Source of the DNA: Paraburkholderia sp. DHOC27
Lineage (GTDB): Bacteria; Pseudomonadota; Gammaproteobacteria; Burkholderiales; Burkholderiaceae
Direction of reading: 5' to 3'
Assembly: GCF_003429005.1 (NCBI RefSeq)
Contig: NZ_QVQV01000012.1
Location: 62,001 to 126,000, forward strand
DNA length: 64,000 nucleotides
In this document: one piece after another, positions 29,368 through 39,041 of the stretch
Layout of the letters: each line of letters opens with the position of its first letter
How positions within the stretch are numbered: the stretch's first letter is position 1
Notes under the pieces: generated by a model
Seen by the model: only the letters and a program-made list of their open reading frames with translations
What the model was told of the DNA's origin: nothing
Database searches by the model: none
Position numbers and translations under genes: made by a program

Positions 29368-30780
29368 CTAGCATTCGATGACGTTCACGGCGAGACCACC
29401 GCGTGACGTCTCCTTGTACTTCGTCTTCATATCGGCGCCGGTTTCGCGCATGGTCTTGATCACGTTGTCGAGCGAGACGTAATGCTGACCATCGCCCTTG
29501 AGCGCCATGCGTGACGCGTTGAGCGCCTTGATCGCGCCCATCGCATTGCGTTCGATGCAGGGAATCTGCACGAGGCCGCCCACCGGATCGCAGGTCATGC
29601 CCAGGTTGTGCTCCATGCCGATCTCGGCAGCGTTCTCGACCTGGGTGGGCGTGCCGCCCATCACGGCAGCGAGCGCCGCGGCAGCCATCGAACAGGCCAC
29701 GCCGACCTCGCCCTGACAGCCCACTTCGGCGCCGGAGATTGAGGCCGTTTCCTTGTAGATAATGCCGATCGCCGCAGCGGTCAGCAGGAAGGTCACGATG
29801 CCGTCATCATTCGAACCGGGCACGAACTTCACGTAGTAGTGCAGCACAGCCGGAATCACGCCCGCCGCGCCATTGGTCGGCGCCGTCACGACGCGGCCAC
29901 CGGCGGCGTTTTCTTCGTTGACGGCCATCGCGTAGAGGTTGACCCAGTCGAGCATCGAGAGCGGATCGCGCAGCGATTCTTCGGAGCGCGTCCGCAGATG
30001 ATGTGACAGGTCGGCCGCGCGGCGTTTGACGCGCATCGGTCCCGGCAATTCGCCGCGCCCTTTGCAACCGCGTTCCACGCAGGCGGCCATGGCACGCCAG
30101 ATGGTCAGCAGACCTTCGCGAACCTGTTCCCTCGGCGACAGCCCGTTCGCGGAACGGGCAGGACGTGCTGCGCATTCGTTGGCCATCGCCACTTCGGCGA
30201 TCGACAGACCGTTCTCGCGGCATACGCGCATCAGATCGTCGCCGGTGCGAAACGGAAACGGCACGTCGTTGCCCGCGCGCACGCCGTTGACGCGATCGCC
30301 TTCGCGATTCACCACGAAGCCGCCGCCGATCGAGTAATACTCTTTCTCCACCAGCAACTGGCCGTTTTCGTCGAACGCCTGAAAACGCATGCCGTTGGGA
30401 TGGACCACCCCGGTGCCCGCCATCAGCTTGCGAAAGAACGACAGATGCTCTTTCTCGTCGTACTGCACGTGATGTTTGCCGAGCAGCGCCAGGGTTTTGT
30501 CCGCGCGGATCTGGGCGAGGCGCGGCTCGATCAGGTCCGGGTCGATGGTGTCGGGCAGATGACCTTCGAGGCCGAGCAGCACGGCCTTGTCGGTGCCGTG
30601 ACCCTTGCCGGTCGCGCCCAGCGAGCCGTACAGTTCGACCTTCACGCGTCGCACGAAAGCAAGCAGGTTGGCGTCCTCGATGTGCGATGCGAAGCGGCAC
30701 GCCGCAATCATCGGGCCGACCGTATGCGAACTCGACGGACCGATGCCGATCTTGAACAGATCGAAGACGCTGACGTTCAT
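29368..30780 (-). CDS. sdaA: L-serine ammonia-lyase (L-serine deaminase)
   Basis: A 470-residue iron-sulfur enzyme that converts L-serine to pyruvate and ammonia. The product starts with S-V-F-D-L-F-K-I-G-I-G-P-S-S-S-H-T, a signature of the family, and has conserved cysteines in M-T-C-D-P-V-G-G and Q-I-P-C-I-E-R-N that bind the 4Fe-4S cluster. The ATG at 30778-30780 is chosen on this signature; the frame stays open to 31014. It leads the sox operon. Glycine and methylene-tetrahydrofolate from sarcosine oxidation can make serine (through GlyA, not in this window), which this enzyme drains to pyruvate. Confidence 0.95.
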   Translation of the reverse strand: MNVSVFDLFKIGIGPSSSHTVGPMIAACRFASHIEDANLLAFVRRVKVELYGSLGATGKGHGTDKAVLLGLEGHLPDTIDPDLIEPRLAQIRADKTLALLGKHHVQYDEKEHLSFFRKLMAGTGVVHPNGMRFQAFDENGQLLVEKEYYSIGGGFVVNREGDRVNGVRAGNDVPFPFRTGDDLMRVCRENGLSIAEVAMANECAARPARSANGLSPREQVREGLLTIWRAMAACVERGCKGRGELPGPMRVKRRAADLSHHLRTRSEESLRDPLSMLDWVNLYAMAVNEENAAGGRVVTAPTNGAAGVIPAVLHYYVKFVPGSNDDGIVTFLLTAAAIGIIYKETASISGAEVGCQGEVGVACSMAAAALAAVMGGTPTQVENAAEIGMEHNLGMTCDPVGGLVQIPCIERNAMGAIKALNASRMALKGDGQHYVSLDNVIKTMRETGADMKTKYKETSRGGLAVNVIEC

Positions 30781-31114
30781 GAGCCTGCCTGGTGTTGAAA
30801 ATGCGGTTGAACGGCGGGTTTGCCGGAGCCGTAGCCCGTGCTGAATGGCCGTCAAGCAGCGCCTGCACGGATGTTTCTCCATGACCCCAGTAGACCAAAG
30901 CGTAAAATCGGCCGATAGAACAAAAACGCCATCAATCTGGCACGGGACCGTCACCACGGGCTGTGGGCCCACCGCCCGTGCGCTTCTGCGATGGTTGATG
31001 ACGGAAAAGCGCAAGTCGGCGCGCGCTGCCTGGGTGAACCTTGGGTGAAACCTTGGTGCATCGCGCCTACCCCATTTTTCGAGCCCTTATGACGCATGCT
31101 GGCGCTGTTGCTCC
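30781..31114. promoter_or_regulatory. Divergent promoter region, sdaA-sox operon and its regulator
   Basis: A 334-base intergenic region with no convincing gene. It must contain the promoters of sdaA (leftward) and of the GlxA/AraC-type gene (rightward). The sdaA start has a purine-rich AGGCAGG site upstream. I cannot point to a clear operator by eye. Confidence 0.5.
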
Positions 31115-32194
31115 ATGAAAACCGCTGAGACGCTACCGCTGACTTCCATCGACGCCGTCGCCAAGGAGCGCATTCGCTTCGGCATCGTGCTGCTGCCGAA
31201 CTTCACGCTGACGGCGTTTTCCGGCTTCGTGGACATGCTGCGACTCTCTGCCGACGAAGGCGACTACAGCAAGCCGGTGCGCTGCTCGTGGAGCGTGATC
31301 GGCGACACGCTCGCGCCGGTGCGCGCAAGTTGCGGCATCCAGGTCACGCCGTGGGAAATCTTCGAAACGGCCGAGCCGTTCGATTACGTGGTGGTGGTAG
31401 GCGGTCTGCTGCATTCGGGTCCACAGGCCAACGATGAAACACTGCAGTTCATCCGTCGGGCGGCACGCGGCAATACCACGCTGGTGGGCATCTGTACCGG
31501 CGTGTTCGCGCTGATGCGCGCGGGCGTGCTGGACGAACACCGCATCTGCGTCAGCTGGTTTCACTACTGGGATTTCGTGGAGCGCTTTCCGGCGGTGAGC
31601 CCGGATGCGTTGATCGCGGACCGCCTGTTCGTGATCGACCGGCGGCGCATTACCTGCTCAGGCGGCCGGGCGTCGATCGACGTGGCCGCCGCGATCCTGC
31701 TGCGGCACTTCGAGCACGCCACCGTGCAGAAGGCGCTGCGCATCCTGCTGGTCGGCGAAATGCAGAAAGGCAACGCGCCGCAGCCGCATCCACCGGGGCT
31801 GGAACCCGCCACGCATCCCAAGGTGAAGCGTGCCATCCTGCTGATGGAGCAGCATGTCGGGCGCTCGCTGCCGCTCGAAGAACTCGCCTGCAAGCTCGAT
31901 ATGTCGCCGCGTCAACTGGAGCGGCTATTCAAGGCGGAAACCGGCAAGAGCCCGCAAGCCTTCGCCAAGCAGGTGCGGCTGCGTACCGCTGCGTGGCTGC
32001 TGACGAGTTCGGATCGCAGCGTGGCGGATATCGCGTCGAGTTGCGGCTTTTCTGACGCCTCGCATCTGGGACGCGAATTTCGCAAGCAGTTCGGCGTGCC
32101 GCCCGTAATGTTCCGCGAGCAGCAAGGCGCGGTGCCGACGGAAGACGCGGCGGTGTTCGATGAGACGTTTCCGGGGCGGGTGGACGTGTATTGA
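31115..32194 (+). CDS. GlxA/AraC-family regulator, GbdR/SouR-like
   Basis: A 359-residue activator with an N-terminal DJ-1/PfpI-type (class I amidotransferase-like) domain (about 20-210, with V-G-I-C-T-G-V-F at the nucleophile-elbow position) and a C-terminal AraC-type double helix-turn-helix (about 235-330, with C-G-F-S-D-A-S-H-L-G-R-E-F-R-K-Q-F-G). This layout is that of GbdR and SouR, which activate glycine betaine and sarcosine catabolism in Pseudomonas. Its divergent position to sdaA-soxBDAG makes it the likely sarcosine-responsive activator; which of the two types it matches better cannot be settled by eye. Confidence 0.88.
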   Translation: MKTAETLPLTSIDAVAKERIRFGIVLLPNFTLTAFSGFVDMLRLSADEGDYSKPVRCSWSVIGDTLAPVRASCGIQVTPWEIFETAEPFDYVVVVGGLLHSGPQANDETLQFIRRAARGNTTLVGICTGVFALMRAGVLDEHRICVSWFHYWDFVERFPAVSPDALIADRLFVIDRRRITCSGGRASIDVAAAILLRHFEHATVQKALRILLVGEMQKGNAPQPHPPGLEPATHPKVKRAILLMEQHVGRSLPLEELACKLDMSPRQLERLFKAETGKSPQAFAKQVRLRTAAWLLTSSDRSVADIASSCGFSDASHLGREFRKQFGVPPVMFREQQGAVPTEDAAVFDETFPGRVDVY

Positions 32195-32236
32195 GCGTTG
32201 AGGTTTGGCTGGCTCAACTTTGACTGTGTAAACGAA

Positions 32237-32267
32237 CAAAGGCGGCTCGCTTGCGCGGCCGCCTTTG
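32237..32267. terminator. Bidirectional intrinsic terminator
   Basis: CAAAGGCGGC and GCCGCCTTTG form a perfect 10-bp stem around an 11-base loop, between the convergent GlxA-type gene and zwf. A T-rich stretch (CATTTT) follows on the plus side, and the A-rich flank gives TTCGTTT on the other strand, so it can serve both genes. Confidence 0.85.
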
Positions 32268-32301
32268 TCATTTTCAGCTTACGCTACGGCAGGCGAGCGT
32301 A

Positions 32302-33783
<1,482 letters not shown>

Positions 33784-33931
33784 ATCGCGGAGGCACCGTC
33801 GTAGTAGGCGTCAGGCAGTCAAGAACAAAACACCGAAAGGCTCGGCGTTTTCCGGCAGACGCCTATGTTGCAACGTTTTTCGAATGTTTGCACGTAGCGC
33901 GCCCTTACGCGGCGCCGAAAGTCGAAAAAAG

Positions 33932-34900
33932 TCAGTTGTGTTGCAAGGCTTCGTGCGCGACCCGGCATGCCCCCAGGTCCCATGCCGCACAGCCTACGGT
34001 CTTGAATAGCACGGGCGTGCTGGCCGCCGGCAGCGACGCCGAACCATCCAGCAGCGCGGCGATGCCTGTCACGTTGGCCCAGTCCACGCCCGCCTGGATG
34101 AAATCGCCCGCCTCGTGGCGTGCGCCGGCCAGATCGTCGACATAGAGCGCGCTGCCATGCACGGTGTGCGCGCCCAGCTCCAGCATTTGCGGCGTAAAGG
34201 CGCCGACGCCGATCACCAGCCGCTCCGCACGCGGCGCGTCGTCATAGACGGCCTGACGGCTGGTGGTAAGCGCGATGACCACGTCCACCTCATCCGGTAC
34301 GTCGGAGCCCGGCAGCGGCCGCAGATTCATGGCGTTGCCTTGCGACTGATGTAGCTGGGAGGCCAGCGAATTGCAGAACGCTTCAGCTTTGCCCGCCGCA
34401 TGACCCTTCACCCACACTGTTGCCGCGGGAAACAGTTCGCTGATGGCTTGCGCGTGGTTGGCGGCCTGCGTGCCGGTGCCGATCAGCAGAAACGCACGCG
34501 GCGCGCTCTTGCCCGATGCGCCGCCCTTGAAGGTCTGCACGCCGAGCATGGACATTGCCGCCGTGCGGCGACCGGTGACGGTCGGGCCATCGAGGATGAA
34601 GAGCGTTGCGCCGGTGTCCGCGTCGAACGCCATCACCTGGCCGTGAATGGTCGGCAGACCACGCGGCCCGTTGGCCGGGCACACGTTGACCAGTTTGTGG
34701 ATGCCGAGATCGGGTGCGGTGGCCGGCATCGACAGCATGATGCCACCCGCATTGAGCGGCACCACCAGACGCTCGGGGCTGACGATGCGCTGCTGCGCAT
34801 AGTCGATCGACGCCGTCTTCAACGCCTCGACGAGCTTTGCATAAGGCGTGAGCCGGGCGGTCGCGGCGGCATCGAAAATCTGCGTGGTGGGCTGGGTCAT
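33932..34900 (-). CDS. Delta1-pyrroline-2-carboxylate reductase (ornithine cyclodeaminase fold)
   Basis: A 322-residue NAD(P)H enzyme of the ornithine cyclodeaminase/mu-crystallin family. It is predicted to reduce delta1-pyrroline-2-carboxylate (perhaps also the piperideine homologue) to L-proline. I see the Rossmann core L-I-G-T-G-T-Q-A-A-N-H and the family block G-P-T-V-T-G-R-R-T-A-A-M-S. The upstream gene on the same strand encodes the dehydratase that makes exactly this substrate, which supports this over ornithine cyclodeaminase. I prefer the ATG at 34898-34900 to a GTG three codons earlier. A matching enzyme pair is known from Azospirillum brasilense. Confidence 0.87.
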   Translation of the reverse strand: MTQPTTQIFDAAATARLTPYAKLVEALKTASIDYAQQRIVSPERLVVPLNAGGIMLSMPATAPDLGIHKLVNVCPANGPRGLPTIHGQVMAFDADTGATLFILDGPTVTGRRTAAMSMLGVQTFKGGASGKSAPRAFLLIGTGTQAANHAQAISELFPAATVWVKGHAAGKAEAFCNSLASQLHQSQGNAMNLRPLPGSDVPDEVDVVIALTTSRQAVYDDAPRAERLVIGVGAFTPQMLELGAHTVHGSALYVDDLAGARHEAGDFIQAGVDWANVTGIAALLDGSASLPAASTPVLFKTVGCAAWDLGACRVAHEALQHN

Positions 34901-35020
34901 GGTCTGCACGTTTGGGTGAGAGAGGGATCAGGCGGTGGGACTGCGCATCCATGAAAAGCGTATGACGCCTCGCGCAAGGTGCAAGACACAAGCACGAGGC
35001 GCGACGCGCACGGAACTACG

Positions 35021-36028
35021 TCAGCGCACGAGAAACCCGTACGTGAGCGGATCGCGTTCGTCGACGATCCAGTTGGCAAAGCCGCAGATATGCGCGTCGC
35101 CTGCCACTTCGGGGATCACCGCGTCGAACTGCGCGAGCTTCGTTTCGGACAGCACACGGCCGCGAAAAATCGTGCCGATCACCGATTCATTGACGAGGGT
35201 TTCGTCGCGACCCAACTCGCCGCGCAGATACAGTTGCGCCACCCTGCCAGCCGTGCCTGAGCCCGTGGGTGAGCGATCCACCTCGCGGTCGGCAAACACG
35301 CAGCAGTTGGCCTGGGTCGAATCCGCGTGACGCGGCGCGTTGTCGATGATCGTGCCGTAGATGTGATTGATCTCGGGTATCTCGGGATGCACGACCTTGA
35401 ACGCTTCATTGGCCGCGCGTTTCACTTCGGCACCGAACTGGATGAGACGCTCCACTTCGGGTTCACGCACCGCCAGATCGAAAGGCTTGCCCGACGTGTA
35501 GAAATAGAACGCGCCACCAAAGGCAATATCGCCCGTCACCGCGCCGAAGCTCGGCGTCTGCACGGTCACGTCACGTTGCCAGATAAACGACGGCACGTTG
35601 ACGAAGCGCACCTGTCCTGCGTGATCGCCGTCCCATTGGACGAAGGCCTCGATGAAGCCGCATGGTGCGTCGATACCCACGCGCGTTTCCGGTTCCGTGC
35701 GCTCGACCCAGCCGAGCGCCACCGCCGTGGTGGCAAGCGCAATCACGCCGTGACCGCAATGGTCGCTGTAGCCCTCGTTGTGGACGAAGATGATGCCGAA
35801 GTCGGCGCCCTCACTGACCGGTTCCGTCAGGTAGCCGCCGTACATGTCCGCATGGCCGCGTGGCTCGAACATCAGCGCGCGCCGCAATTGGTCGTGATTT
35901 TCCTTGAGCCAGCTGCGCCGCTCGACGATTGTCTTGCCCGGAAATTTTGGCAGCCCGCTCGTGACGAGACGAAACGGTTCGCCGCCGGTGTGCACTTCGA
36001 CCGTGCTGATCACGCGATTCAGTTTCAT
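35021..36028 (-). CDS. Trans-3-hydroxy-L-proline dehydratase (proline racemase family)
   Basis: A 335-residue member of the proline racemase family. Racemases and 4-hydroxyproline epimerases have two catalytic cysteines. Here the first is present (Cys91 in H-C-G-H-G) but the second is Thr255 (D-R-S-P-T-G-S-G). The Cys/Thr pair is the established mark of trans-3-hydroxy-L-proline dehydratases, which form delta1-pyrroline-2-carboxylate. The next gene encodes the matching reductase, so the pair converts trans-3-hydroxyproline to proline. The ATG at 36026-36028 fits the family; 24 further in-frame codons come from a 12-base tandem repeat and are rejected. A GntR regulator is divergent. Confidence 0.92.
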   Translation of the reverse strand: MKLNRVISTVEVHTGGEPFRLVTSGLPKFPGKTIVERRSWLKENHDQLRRALMFEPRGHADMYGGYLTEPVSEGADFGIIFVHNEGYSDHCGHGVIALATTAVALGWVERTEPETRVGIDAPCGFIEAFVQWDGDHAGQVRFVNVPSFIWQRDVTVQTPSFGAVTGDIAFGGAFYFYTSGKPFDLAVREPEVERLIQFGAEVKRAANEAFKVVHPEIPEINHIYGTIIDNAPRHADSTQANCCVFADREVDRSPTGSGTAGRVAQLYLRGELGRDETLVNESVIGTIFRGRVLSETKLAQFDAVIPEVAGDAHICGFANWIVDERDPLTYGFLVR

Positions 36029-36050
36029 GGTCGACGCACGCCTTTTGTGT

Positions 36051-36110
36051 TGGCAAATGCGCTTGCAGGTGCGCTTGCAAACTCGCTTGCAAATGCGCAT
36101 GCAAAGGCGT
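36051..36110. repeat. Five imperfect 12-base tandem repeats, consensus TTGCAAATGCGC
   Basis: Units begin at 36051, 36063, 36075, 36087 and 36099, each 12 bases, differing at one to four positions from TTGCAAATGCGC; a sixth decayed unit may follow. They lie just upstream of the hydroxyproline dehydratase start. The palindromic core TTGCAA recurs. Because 12 is a multiple of 3, the array stays open in frame on both strands and falsely extends both flanking genes. Confidence 0.8.
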
Positions 36111-36226
36111 CTGCGAAGCCCACACGAGCGGCGGCATCCACCGTTGGACGCGTCGAAAATTCTTCTACCAGCACCACGCTATCTCCTCCTTGCTGTTCTA
36201 TACTGGCTCAAAATGTAGACCAAATG

Positions 36227-36243
36227 TGGTTCAGCATCAACCA
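36227..36243. promoter_or_regulatory. Candidate GntR operator
   Basis: TGGTT-CAGCATC-AACCA, an inverted repeat with 5-bp arms, lies in the region between the dehydratase and the GntR-type gene, with further TGGT/ACCA half-sites on both sides (ACCA-AATG-TGGT at 36220-36230). FadR-subfamily regulators often bind TGGT/ACCA palindromes. A TATACT hexamer at 36199-36204 could be a -10 element. Role inferred. Confidence 0.35.
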
Positions 36244-36322
36244 GTTTAAAAATCGCTGCCAGAAAGTGGTCTGGTTTCGGGGCAGCGGATCCCCTCCTCA
36301 CATTGCAGGCAAGCAGGCGCTC

Positions 36323-37063
36323 ATGGTCACTCCCGCCCTCGCACTGGAAAGCACGTTTCGTCTGAAGCAGATTTACGAGCAGGTGTCCGAGCGTATCCGC
36401 GCGGCAATTCGGAATGGGCAGTTCGTCGCGGATTCGCGTCTGCCGTCGGAGCGCGAACTGGCGGCCCGCTTTGGGGTGGGTCGTCCTGCGGTGCGTGAGG
36501 CGATCGGCGCGTTGCAGAACGAAGGTCTGGTCATCACGCGCCGCAACTCCGGTACTTACGTTTGTGCCGATGCGTTGCAACGGCTAACCGCCGCGCCGCC
36601 CGCCAACGCCGCCACGTCCGGCGATCCGGATTTCAGCCCAACGTCCACGCTCGATGTGCGTTTGATCCTCGAGCCGGCCATCGCGCGGCGCGCCGCCGCG
36701 CAGGCGCGTCCCGACCCATTGGCGGAGCACTATCTCGCGCAGATGGATTCCATCGTGGATCTAACGGATGACGGGCAACGCGTGCTCTGGAACAACAGCG
36801 ACCGCCTGTTCCATCGTCAACTGGCGGTGATGACAGGCGACGCGCTGCTGGTGAAGATTGCCGACGAAGTTGCGAACACGATGGATCAGCCGCTCTGGAA
36901 GCGGCTCAAGGACGACGGCATTTACGACACCGGGCGGATTCGCCTGTACGTCTCCGAGCATCGGCTCATCTACGAGGCGATCGTGGTGGGCGATGCGGAT
37001 GCCGCGGCGTTTTACGTCGAACAGCACATCATGCGGGTGCGCCGCGACATCGCGCCGAAGTAG
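36323..37063 (+). CDS. GntR-family regulator, FadR (FCD) subfamily
   Basis: A 246-residue regulator. The N-terminal winged helix (about 12-80) has L-P-S-E-R-E-L-A-A-R-F-G-V-G-R-P-A-V-R-E-A, the classic GntR helix-turn-helix. The C-terminal all-helical FCD ligand domain (about 105-240) carries metal-ligand-type residues in R-L-I-L-E-P and in the H-R-L-I-Y-E-A-I block. It is divergent from the hydroxyproline dehydratase/reductase pair, so it is the likely repressor of that pathway. The ATG at 36323 starts the known fold; upstream in-frame codons include the tandem repeat and are not believed. Confidence 0.9.
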   Translation: MVTPALALESTFRLKQIYEQVSERIRAAIRNGQFVADSRLPSERELAARFGVGRPAVREAIGALQNEGLVITRRNSGTYVCADALQRLTAAPPANAATSGDPDFSPTSTLDVRLILEPAIARRAAAQARPDPLAEHYLAQMDSIVDLTDDGQRVLWNNSDRLFHRQLAVMTGDALLVKIADEVANTMDQPLWKRLKDDGIYDTGRIRLYVSEHRLIYEAIVVGDADAAAFYVEQHIMRVRRDIAPK

Positions 37064-37129
37064 CGTGGTATCCGCAACGTGCTGGCCTTTTATCAGCGCG
37101 GCCGCGCGGCGCGCTCACTCATCATTCAG

Positions 37130-37453
37130 CTAGTCGGACTGACCCGACGACTGATTATCCGGCTTGAACATCGCCCGGCATCCCGGACTCAGCTCGCTCT
37201 TGTGCTGCTTCATACAGGCGGTGATCTTGTCCTTGTCGGGGATATCCGCGCTGCAGAACTTCATCGCATCACCGCGGCAGGCTTTCTCCTGCTCGTCGCG
37301 TGTCGCGGCGTGTGCGTTCAGGCTGACGCCGAGACTCGCAAGCGCCATCACCAGCGTGAGGGCGCGTGCCGCATAGGCGTGGCGGCCGCGTGGCGCGCGC
37401 GGGAGTCCAACCGATAACCCCGCCGCCGGGCGGTCCGAAAAAGAAATGAACAT
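37130..37453 (-). CDS. Small secreted cysteine-rich repeat protein
   Basis: A 107-residue protein with an arginine-rich start and a hydrophobic signal-like segment (A-L-T-L-V-M-A-L-A-S-L-G-V-S-L-N-A-H-A), then a short mature part with four cysteines in the order K-A-C-R-G-D-A-M-K-F-C then I-T-A-C-M-K-Q-H then P-G-C-R-A. This matches the cysteine-rich repeat found in Golgi apparatus protein 1-like proteins and in small bacterial periplasmic proteins. The function is unknown. The ATG at 37451-37453 has GGAGG just upstream. It is divergent from the next small gene. Confidence 0.75.
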   Translation of the reverse strand: MFISFSDRPAAGLSVGLPRAPRGRHAYAARALTLVMALASLGVSLNAHAATRDEQEKACRGDAMKFCSADIPDKDKITACMKQHKSELSPGCRAMFKPDNQSSGQSD

Positions 37454-37586
37454 ATGGCCTCCGCTGTTAAATGTGGTCCACGACCAATACGAGGCGACGT
37501 GCAGAGGACGCTTAAAGACAACAGCACCGCGTGAACGACAGCTTGCGGCACCGCGCACTTATTTTTGACACCTTATACTGGCAAAC

Positions 37587-37607
37587 ACTTAGGTATTAAC
37601 CCTAAGT
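37587..37607. promoter_or_regulatory. Inverted repeat upstream of small gene
   Basis: ACTTAGG-TATTAAC-CCTAAGT: perfect 7-bp arms around a 7-base AT-rich spacer, 27 bases before the start at 37634, in the divergent region between two small genes. A TTGACA at 37565-37570 may be a -35 element. It looks like a repressor operator rather than a terminator, as no T-run follows. Confidence 0.4.
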
Positions 37608-37633
37608 CAATCTGCCGCAAGGAGGTGTCCGCG

Positions 37634-37837
37634 ATGTCCAGCCAATCTGCTTCGTCGCGCGCTGCGCCCGCCAACCGCCGCGCGAGCGCCGCCTCGTTCA
37701 TCGCAACGATGCGCCGTGCCGTGCAGGCGATCTGGCGTTCCCATGAGCGTCACAGCCTGTATGAAGTCATGCTGGCGGCGGGCGATTTCGACAACCTGCC
37801 TCGCGAGCCCGGCCGTCATTCGCACCAGGCACGCTGA
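37634..37837 (+). CDS. Small basic protein of unknown function
   Basis: A 67-residue protein beginning at an ATG that follows an almost perfect ribosome binding site, AAGGAGGTG, at 37619-37627. The sequence is serine/alanine/arginine-rich at first, then has a likely amphipathic helix (I-A-T-M-R-R-A-V-Q-A-I-W-R) and the ending V-M-L-A-A-G-D-F-D-N-L-P-R-E-P. I do not recognise a family. The strong translation start and the inverted repeat upstream are the main reasons for accepting it. Confidence 0.6.
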   Translation: MSSQSASSRAAPANRRASAASFIATMRRAVQAIWRSHERHSLYEVMLAAGDFDNLPREPGRHSHQAR

Positions 37838-38014
37838 CGCAGAACGCTGATCGGACTCCCCTGCCGCCTCGCGAATTGGTCAGCAGAATTCGGACCCGAC
37901 TAGCGTGTTGTCAAGGCGTGGGCAGCGATGCAGAGACCAGTCGCACTAGCCGGCGCCAGATCGTCGAATCAGACGTGGATCAGACGTGAATCAGACGTGA
38001 TTGCAGGTGATGGA

Positions 38015-38668
38015 TTAAGCCACGAGGCTCGACGTTTCGTTGGAGGCGCGCGTCAGCGTCATGCCGCGGCCCGCGTAAAAACGCTTCATCGTCTCGAAGG
38101 GCAAGTAGGCATCGGCCTGATACGCTTCGACGCCGGACGGATTGTGAAACCACACGCCGCCGGGGTCCCGCCCATGCAGCAGAATCAGATGTCCACCGCG
38201 ATCCTGGTTGGCCTTCTCGGGACGGCGAATTTCCGGGCTCACCGATGCGATAACGAGCGTGTCGCCGGAGATGCATGCCGCGATCTCTTCCAGCTTCGCT
38301 TCGGGCCATACCTCCACCTGCAGACCGAATGCATGCTCGGCCCACGATGCGAACGGTCGGTAAGTCAAGCCGTCCACCCCGCCGTCCTCGCGCACGCGAT
38401 ACACCTCATGACGCAGCGCCTCGTCCAGCATGTCGGCACGCGAAGGGTGCGCAATGCCCCAGAAATCCAGCGCGGATTCGAGGCAGGTCAAGCCACACAA
38501 TCGTTGCGCCCAGAAGCGGTAACGGTCCGGATCCGTGAAGCCGCTGCGTGGCCACGCGGGGTCCTCGCACGGATCGAGATTCTGCTCCGCAATGCGCGCG
38601 ACCCATTCGGGGCTACCCCACTGCGAGTAATAAGGCACACCGAAATTGCGCACGATCGGTTCTTTCAT
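38015..38668 (-). CDS. C39-peptidase-like protein of unknown role
   Basis: A 217-residue protein with the papain-like C39 fold pattern. Q-R-L-C-G-L-T-C-L gives the oxyanion Gln and candidate nucleophile Cys58. G-G-H-L-I-L-L-H-G gives His160. F-H-N-P-S-G supplies Asn176 where C39 enzymes normally have Asp. There is no signal peptide or membrane segment, and it is not next to an ABC transporter or a bacteriocin precursor, unlike typical C39 processing proteases. It may be an active cysteine protease, or a related transglutaminase-like or inactive version. The gene stands alone. Confidence 0.7.
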   Translation of the reverse strand: MKEPIVRNFGVPYYSQWGSPEWVARIAEQNLDPCEDPAWPRSGFTDPDRYRFWAQRLCGLTCLESALDFWGIAHPSRADMLDEALRHEVYRVREDGGVDGLTYRPFASWAEHAFGLQVEVWPEAKLEEIAACISGDTLVIASVSPEIRRPEKANQDRGGHLILLHGRDPGGVWFHNPSGVEAYQADAYLPFETMKRFYAGRGMTLTRASNETSSLVA

Positions 38669-39041
38669 GGATCAGGTTGGATAGGTTGAACGAAGTCCGC
38701 AACTTAGCATGAGTGCATGAGGCCGCTGTGTCGATGTGTCAAGAAAAGACCTTGGGCGCTCACATTTCATTACAGGTCCGCACGACTTTACCCGGTAAAA
38801 TATTCAGCATGCATCGGGCAGCACCCGTCTGGGCAACAACGTCTGGCATCACACCCGCCCGCAGCGCCCCACCAGGCCGGTCTGCGGCAGCGGCATAAAG
38901 CGGCGACGCGATCTTTTTGCTGTACATTTGCTCTCCCATGCGTGAGCAGTTGGCACGCACATCAGCCGGAGCAACGCTTCGCCGTCAAGACTTCTCGCGA
39001 GCTTCATCGATACCATTTAAAAAAACGGACCACCACGCAGC
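38669..39041. other. Intergenic region without a credible gene
   Basis: A 373-base stretch between the divergent C39-like gene and the BetR/receiver gene. Short open frames on both strands lack ribosome sites and family features. A 13-base perfect palindrome TTTACC-C-GGTAAA lies at 38787-38799 and could be an operator; an AT-rich tract lies just before the downstream start. Confidence 0.5.

Noticed and set aside
36051..36110. CRISPR array
   Set aside because: Units are 12 bases without spacers and no cas genes are present.
35327..36322. A 332-codon extension of the GntR regulator
   Set aside because: It lies antisense to the hydroxyproline dehydratase and includes the 12-base repeat array, which is open in all matching frames.
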